This document shows positions 7,102 to 9,201 of a stretch of DNA of 9,201 bases, in pieces. The notes below the pieces were generated by a model that was given only the letters and a program-made list of their open reading frames with translations, had not been told where the DNA came from and searched no databases. The position numbers and the translations under genes were made by a program. How positions within the stretch are numbered: position 1 is the first letter of the stretch; every line of letters begins with the position of its first letter. This DNA comes from an uncultured Acidobacteriota bacterium (GTDB taxonomy: Bacteria; Acidobacteriota; Blastocatellia; RBC074): NCBI GenBank assembly GCA_937967285.1, contig CALBSU010000363.1, forward strand, positions 1-9,201, given 5' to 3'.

Positions 7102-7134
7102 GACAGCGCCGCTGGTCGCGGCGCCGTCTTTTTT
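7102..7134 (+). terminator. Strong GC-rich hairpin with T-tract on the plus strand
   Basis: GACAGCGCCGC (7102-7112) pairs with GCGGCGCCGTC (7118-7128) around the loop TGGTC. There is one A-C mismatch on the plus strand, which becomes a G-U wobble on the minus-strand transcript. Six T residues follow at 7129-7134, so the classical intrinsic-terminator layout points to the plus strand. On the minus strand, where the genes are, the T-tract is broken (CTTTCTT some bases later). The hairpin sits 7 bp beyond the stop of the 4-TM gene, so it may act as a weak or partial terminator there, or mainly block antisense transcription. Confidence 0.7.
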
Positions 7135-7140
7135 GAAGGG

Positions 7141-7584
7141 TTATTTGCCCGACCGAAGTCTCGATCCGACCATCACCCCGACCGCGCCAAGAATCGGGTT
7201 GAGGAGCGCCAGCCAGGAAGGCTGCTTGCCGTTCGACATCGCCTCAAACATCGGCAGAGTGTCCGGTCTCGGCAGCGGAGCCGTCGGCCCCGATCCCGTC
7301 AGGATCGGAATCGCCATTAACAGACCGAGCACCAGCAGCAGGCCGGCCAGGATCTTCGGAGCTCGCGAATCCGACGTCATCATACTTGTCACATATCCGC
7401 CCATGATCGCGGCCACGAGCGACGAGACGATCATCAGCCCGAGCCAGGTCGGCGTCACATCCCAGACCCCGGGCTGGAATGCTCCGTTAACTCCGACCGC
7501 ATACCACGCGCCGGTCAGAAGAATAAAAATCAGAATGCTGATGATGATATATCCGACTACCGCAATGCCGATTGCCTTTGCCAT
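7141..7584 (-). CDS. Four-TM membrane protein of unknown function
   Basis: The family is not recognised. The product (147 aa) has hydrophobic segments near residues 5-30, 47-69, 76-97 and 123-141. A proline-rich loop, [13 protein letters not shown] (99-111), sits between the third and fourth, and the C-terminus is short and basic (SRLRSGK). [17 protein letters not shown] around 62-78 looks like a membrane-border loop. No catalytic or binding motif is evident. The ATG at 7584 has GGAGG 5 bases upstream, a strong site. It starts 31 bp after the arylamine N-acetyltransferase stop codon, so it probably belongs to the DinB-NAT transcript. The hairpin described at 7102-7134 follows its stop codon. 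Confidence 0.82.
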   Translation of the reverse strand: MAKAIGIAVVGYIIISILIFILLTGAWYAVGVNGAFQPGVWDVTPTWLGLMIVSSLVAAIMGGYVTSMMTSDSRAPKILAGLLLVLGLLMAIPILTGSGPTAPLPRPDTLPMFEAMSNGKQPSWLALLNPILGAVGVMVGSRLRSGK

Positions 7585-7615
7585 ACTGACCTCCAGTTGT
7601 TGTGGTTATGACAGA

Positions 7616-8506
7616 CTACACTTCCGGTGACGAACTTATCCGCTGCCTGGGAGGCTTGCCCTCGAACGGCGGAGGCTTGGGCCCCGATGGCGGTTCGAAC
7701 GACGCTTCGAGGCACCCCGCATCGACCCATCGTTTGATTAACTCCCCCGACAGGCCGATCAGATCCCTCAGAGCCTCGCAGACGCCCTCGCGCGTCAGCT
7801 CCGCAGAGTCGATTCCCTCCTCAGTCTTGATGAAAAGCGTGTTACCCAGCAGTACGACCATCCTGCCCGGGCGGTTCCGTCTTGCGTAGAGCCGCTGATT
7901 GAACGGGCTCACCTCACGCGAAGCCTCGTACCTTTCCCGGTACAGCTCCCCATCGGCCGGGTCCACCATCAGCCGGCATGGCATGAATTCGGTATGTGGC
8001 GGCGTGTGAGTCCAGACGATGTGCGTTCCGTCGACCTGTTCGACTTCGACCTCGAAGACCGGATCGCCCGTCGCGAAAACTTCCTCACCGAGCGGCAGCG
8101 GCGTGTTGCAGAGGATCGACGAATCGATCAGCCAGTCCCGCCCGTCAATACGAACCTTGATGCTGCCGTGGTTGATGATTCCGATATCACGCATCGACGC
8201 GGCGATTCGCCGGGAGTCGAATCCGAGAGCGATCGACAGCGCATAAAGAGCATTGCTGGTCGGCCAGCACGTTCCGCCGACGCCGTCGCGCAACCAGCTC
8301 TCGAAGAAATCCTCCGCCGAATGACCGGGCAGAGCCTCCCCGGTTCGCAATGCGATCATCTTTCTGATGTTGTCGAACGGGACGCTGGCCGACCAGCCGC
8401 CGTAGAGTTCGCGCAGGCCGTGCAGATCCGGCGACGGGACCTCGCCAAGACCGAGACTTTCGAGAATCCGGTCCCGCTCGCTGAACGATGATGCCGTCTC
8501 ACTCAT
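7616..8506 (-). CDS. nat: Arylamine N-acetyltransferase
   Basis: The product (296 aa) is a NAT-family enzyme that moves acetyl from acetyl-CoA to arylamines, hydrazines or related acceptors through a cysteine thioester in the cytoplasm. The family start appears as [18 protein letters not shown] (33-50). The catalytic triad is complete: Cys80 in [14 protein letters not shown], His113 in INHGSIKV and Asp128 in WLIDSSIL. Spacing between the three fits the Cys-His-Asp order of the family. Length is near the usual 250-290 aa, with a proline-rich C-terminal tail ([16 protein letters not shown]) that looks disordered. The ATG at 8506 overlaps the TGA of the DinB gene by 4 bases (ATGA), which fixes the start and indicates translational coupling. 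Some NAT-family proteins act in amide-forming biosynthesis, such as the RifF branch, but nothing here points to an antibiotic pathway. Confidence 0.92.
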   Translation of the reverse strand: MSETASSFSERDRILESLGLGEVPSPDLHGLRELYGGWSASVPFDNIRKMIALRTGEALPGHSAEDFFESWLRDGVGGTCWPTSNALYALSIALGFDSRRIAASMRDIGIINHGSIKVRIDGRDWLIDSSILCNTPLPLGEEVFATGDPVFEVEVEQVDGTHIVWTHTPPHTEFMPCRLMVDPADGELYRERYEASREVSPFNQRLYARRNRPGRMVVLLGNTLFIKTEEGIDSAELTREGVCEALRDLIGLSGELIKRWVDAGCLEASFEPPSGPKPPPFEGKPPRQRISSSPEV

Positions 8507-9045
8507 ATGTCGCCGCCTGTTGAGGGCCATTCAGGTTCAGGTCTGCCGCTCCACAGCCAGATGATGTAATCGACAGTCGGCGGCTCCCCGCCCAGCTCGC
8601 GCAGCCGGGCATTGACCTGCCCCCGGTGATGGATACTGTGCATCGCGACCTGGAGCGCCGTCTCGCCCGTCGTCACCGCTTCCGGCTTGCGACCGATCTG
8701 CTTTTCGATCATCGCCGCCCACTTCAAATTCACCGGCGCAGAGAGGCCCTCTTCGCCGATCGCCTCGATATGTTCAATCGCCTCGCCGTAGCAGGGTTTC
8801 GCCCATTCGAGCACTGAAGCCAGATCGTCGAACCGCGGCATATTTTCCGTGATGTCTTCTCCGCGCCAGAGCATCAGAAACGCCTTCTGGACGATGTGGA
8901 TATGCTCGAGCAGCTCCTTAATCTTCGGATCCTCTGCCGCCGGCCGGTGAGCAGTCACCGCACTCCAGACCTGCGCATCCGCCCAACGCATGTGAGCGTA
9001 CATATCCATTAATATATTCGCATTTAATATATTCGCATTGATCAC
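8503..9045 (-). CDS. DinB-family four-helix metalloprotein
   Basis: The product (180 aa from GTG) belongs to the DinB/YfiT-like superfamily, four-helix proteins that bind a metal through three histidines; characterised relatives include mycothiol- and bacillithiol-dependent S-transferases. Landmarks are [13 protein letters not shown] (15-27), [13 protein letters not shown] (45-57, with His48 or His50 as ligand) and [19 protein letters not shown] (130-148, with His136 and His140 as probable ligands). The GRPEPEW tail is also typical. I chose the GTG at 9045 because GGAGG lies 8 bases upstream. The ATG at 9009 would match the usual family N-terminus but has no Shine-Dalgarno sequence. The extra 12 residues are two copies of NANIL after Met-Ile, encoded by a perfect 15-bp tandem repeat. 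It is the first gene of the DinB-NAT unit. Confidence 0.88.
   Translation of the reverse strand: MINANILNANILMDMYAHMRWADAQVWSAVTAHRPAAEDPKIKELLEHIHIVQKAFLMLWRGEDITENMPRFDDLASVLEWAKPCYGEAIEHIEAIGEEGLSAPVNLKWAAMIEKQIGRKPEAVTTGETALQVAMHSIHHRGQVNARLRELGGEPPTVDYIIWLWSGRPEPEWPSTGGDI
9010..9039 (-). repeat. Perfect 15-bp tandem duplication in the DinB N-terminus
   Basis: On the minus strand the 15-base unit AATGCGAATATATTA occurs twice without a gap (9039-9025 and 9024-9010). In the GTG-initiated frame it encodes Asn-Ala-Asn-Ile-Leu twice. Because the unit is five codons, gain or loss of a copy keeps the frame. It lies between the Shine-Dalgarno sequence and the conserved part of the protein. Confidence 0.9.
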
Positions 9046-9053
9046 AACCTGTG

Positions 9054-9058
9054 CCTCC
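9054..9058 (-). promoter_or_regulatory. Ribosome binding site deciding the GTG start of the DinB gene
   Basis: The minus strand reads GGAGG, then 8 bases, then GTG at 9045. No comparable site precedes the ATG at 9009, so this site argues for the longer, GTG-initiated protein. Confidence 0.75.
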
Positions 9059-9094
9059 GACTAAATACTCAGCTTGTGGAAGAAGAATCTTTCG

Positions 9095-9130
9095 ACAGGA
9101 TTAACAGGATTTTTCAGGATTTACAGGATA
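9095..9130. repeat. ACAGGATT-type intergenic repeat
   Basis: ACAGGAT occurs at 9095-9101, 9104-9110 and 9123-9129, with a related TCAGGAT at 9114-9120, separated by short T/A runs. This matches by eye a short repeat style common between genes in many environmental bacteria. The units are too short and irregular for a CRISPR. It lies upstream of the DinB gene and may sit in its leader or promoter region. Confidence 0.75.
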
Positions 9131-9155
9131 ATATTGAAAAATCGAAGGCTCGCTA

Positions 9156-9194
9156 CAGGGAATTTAAGTGCAGGAAGGCAACTTAATATCCCTG
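9156..9194. repeat. Imperfect 14-bp inverted repeat at the window edge
   Basis: CAGGGAATTTAAGT (9156-9169) and ACTTAATATCCCTG (9181-9194) are complementary at 12 of 14 positions around an 11-base loop. No T-tract follows in either direction, so it does not look like an intrinsic terminator. It may be a second small repeat element or a regulatory dyad for the DinB unit. The window ends 7 bases later. Confidence 0.5.
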
Positions 9195-9201
9195 AATTAA
9201 A

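Noticed and set aside
9095..9130. ACAGGAT repeats as a CRISPR array
   Set aside because: The units are about 7-9 bases with no 30-base spacers and no cas genes nearby.

Overview
The window looks like a piece of chromosome from a GC-rich, Gram-negative environmental bacterium with periplasmic c-type cytochromes. The mix of a multiheme cytochrome, DUF3224, DinB, a large secreted esterase and dispersed TTGGCG-type and ACAGGAT-type intergenic repeats would fit Acidobacteriota or a similar deep-branching soil or sediment phylum. The sequence alone does not fix the taxon. Coding density is high. I see no rRNA, tRNA, CRISPR array, transposase or phage gene.

Left part (1-2034): a repeat-rich, gene-free stretch (1-277) carries a perfect 28-bp inverted repeat and a third partial copy of the same element. 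A two-gene minus-strand unit follows: a short DksA/TraR-type zinc-finger regulator (1061 to 723), then a small secreted monoheme cytochrome c (688 to 278). A divergent 172-bp intergenic region with three small inverted repeats separates this unit from a plus-strand, secreted pentaheme cytochrome c (1234-2034). This part is about periplasmic electron transfer and its probable transcriptional control.

Right part (2038-9045): ten genes all lie on the minus strand, many tightly packed. In transcription order they are a DinB-family protein; an arylamine N-acetyltransferase (4-bp ATGA overlap with the first); a 4-TM protein; a strong hairpin; a 6-TM protein; a MESH1-like small alarmone hydrolase; an AAC(6')-like aminoglycoside acetyltransferase; a stand-alone TIR-domain protein; a secreted esterase with an extra N-terminal region; a RimJ/RimL-type GNAT acetyltransferase (1 bp after the esterase); and a DUF3224 protein. 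The last gene converges on the pentaheme cytochrome gene with only 3 bp between stop codons.

The right part reads as a collection of small-molecule modification and stress functions: three different acetyl-CoA-dependent acetyltransferases, a DinB-fold enzyme, an esterase, an alarmone hydrolase and a putative NAD-cleaving TIR protein. The detoxification or resistance theme is inferred from gene content. Only the DinB-NAT and esterase-GNAT-DUF3224 groups are supported as operons by overlap or very short spacing. The right edge (9061-9201) is intergenic, with a copy of the widespread CAGGATT-type repeat and a terminal imperfect hairpin.
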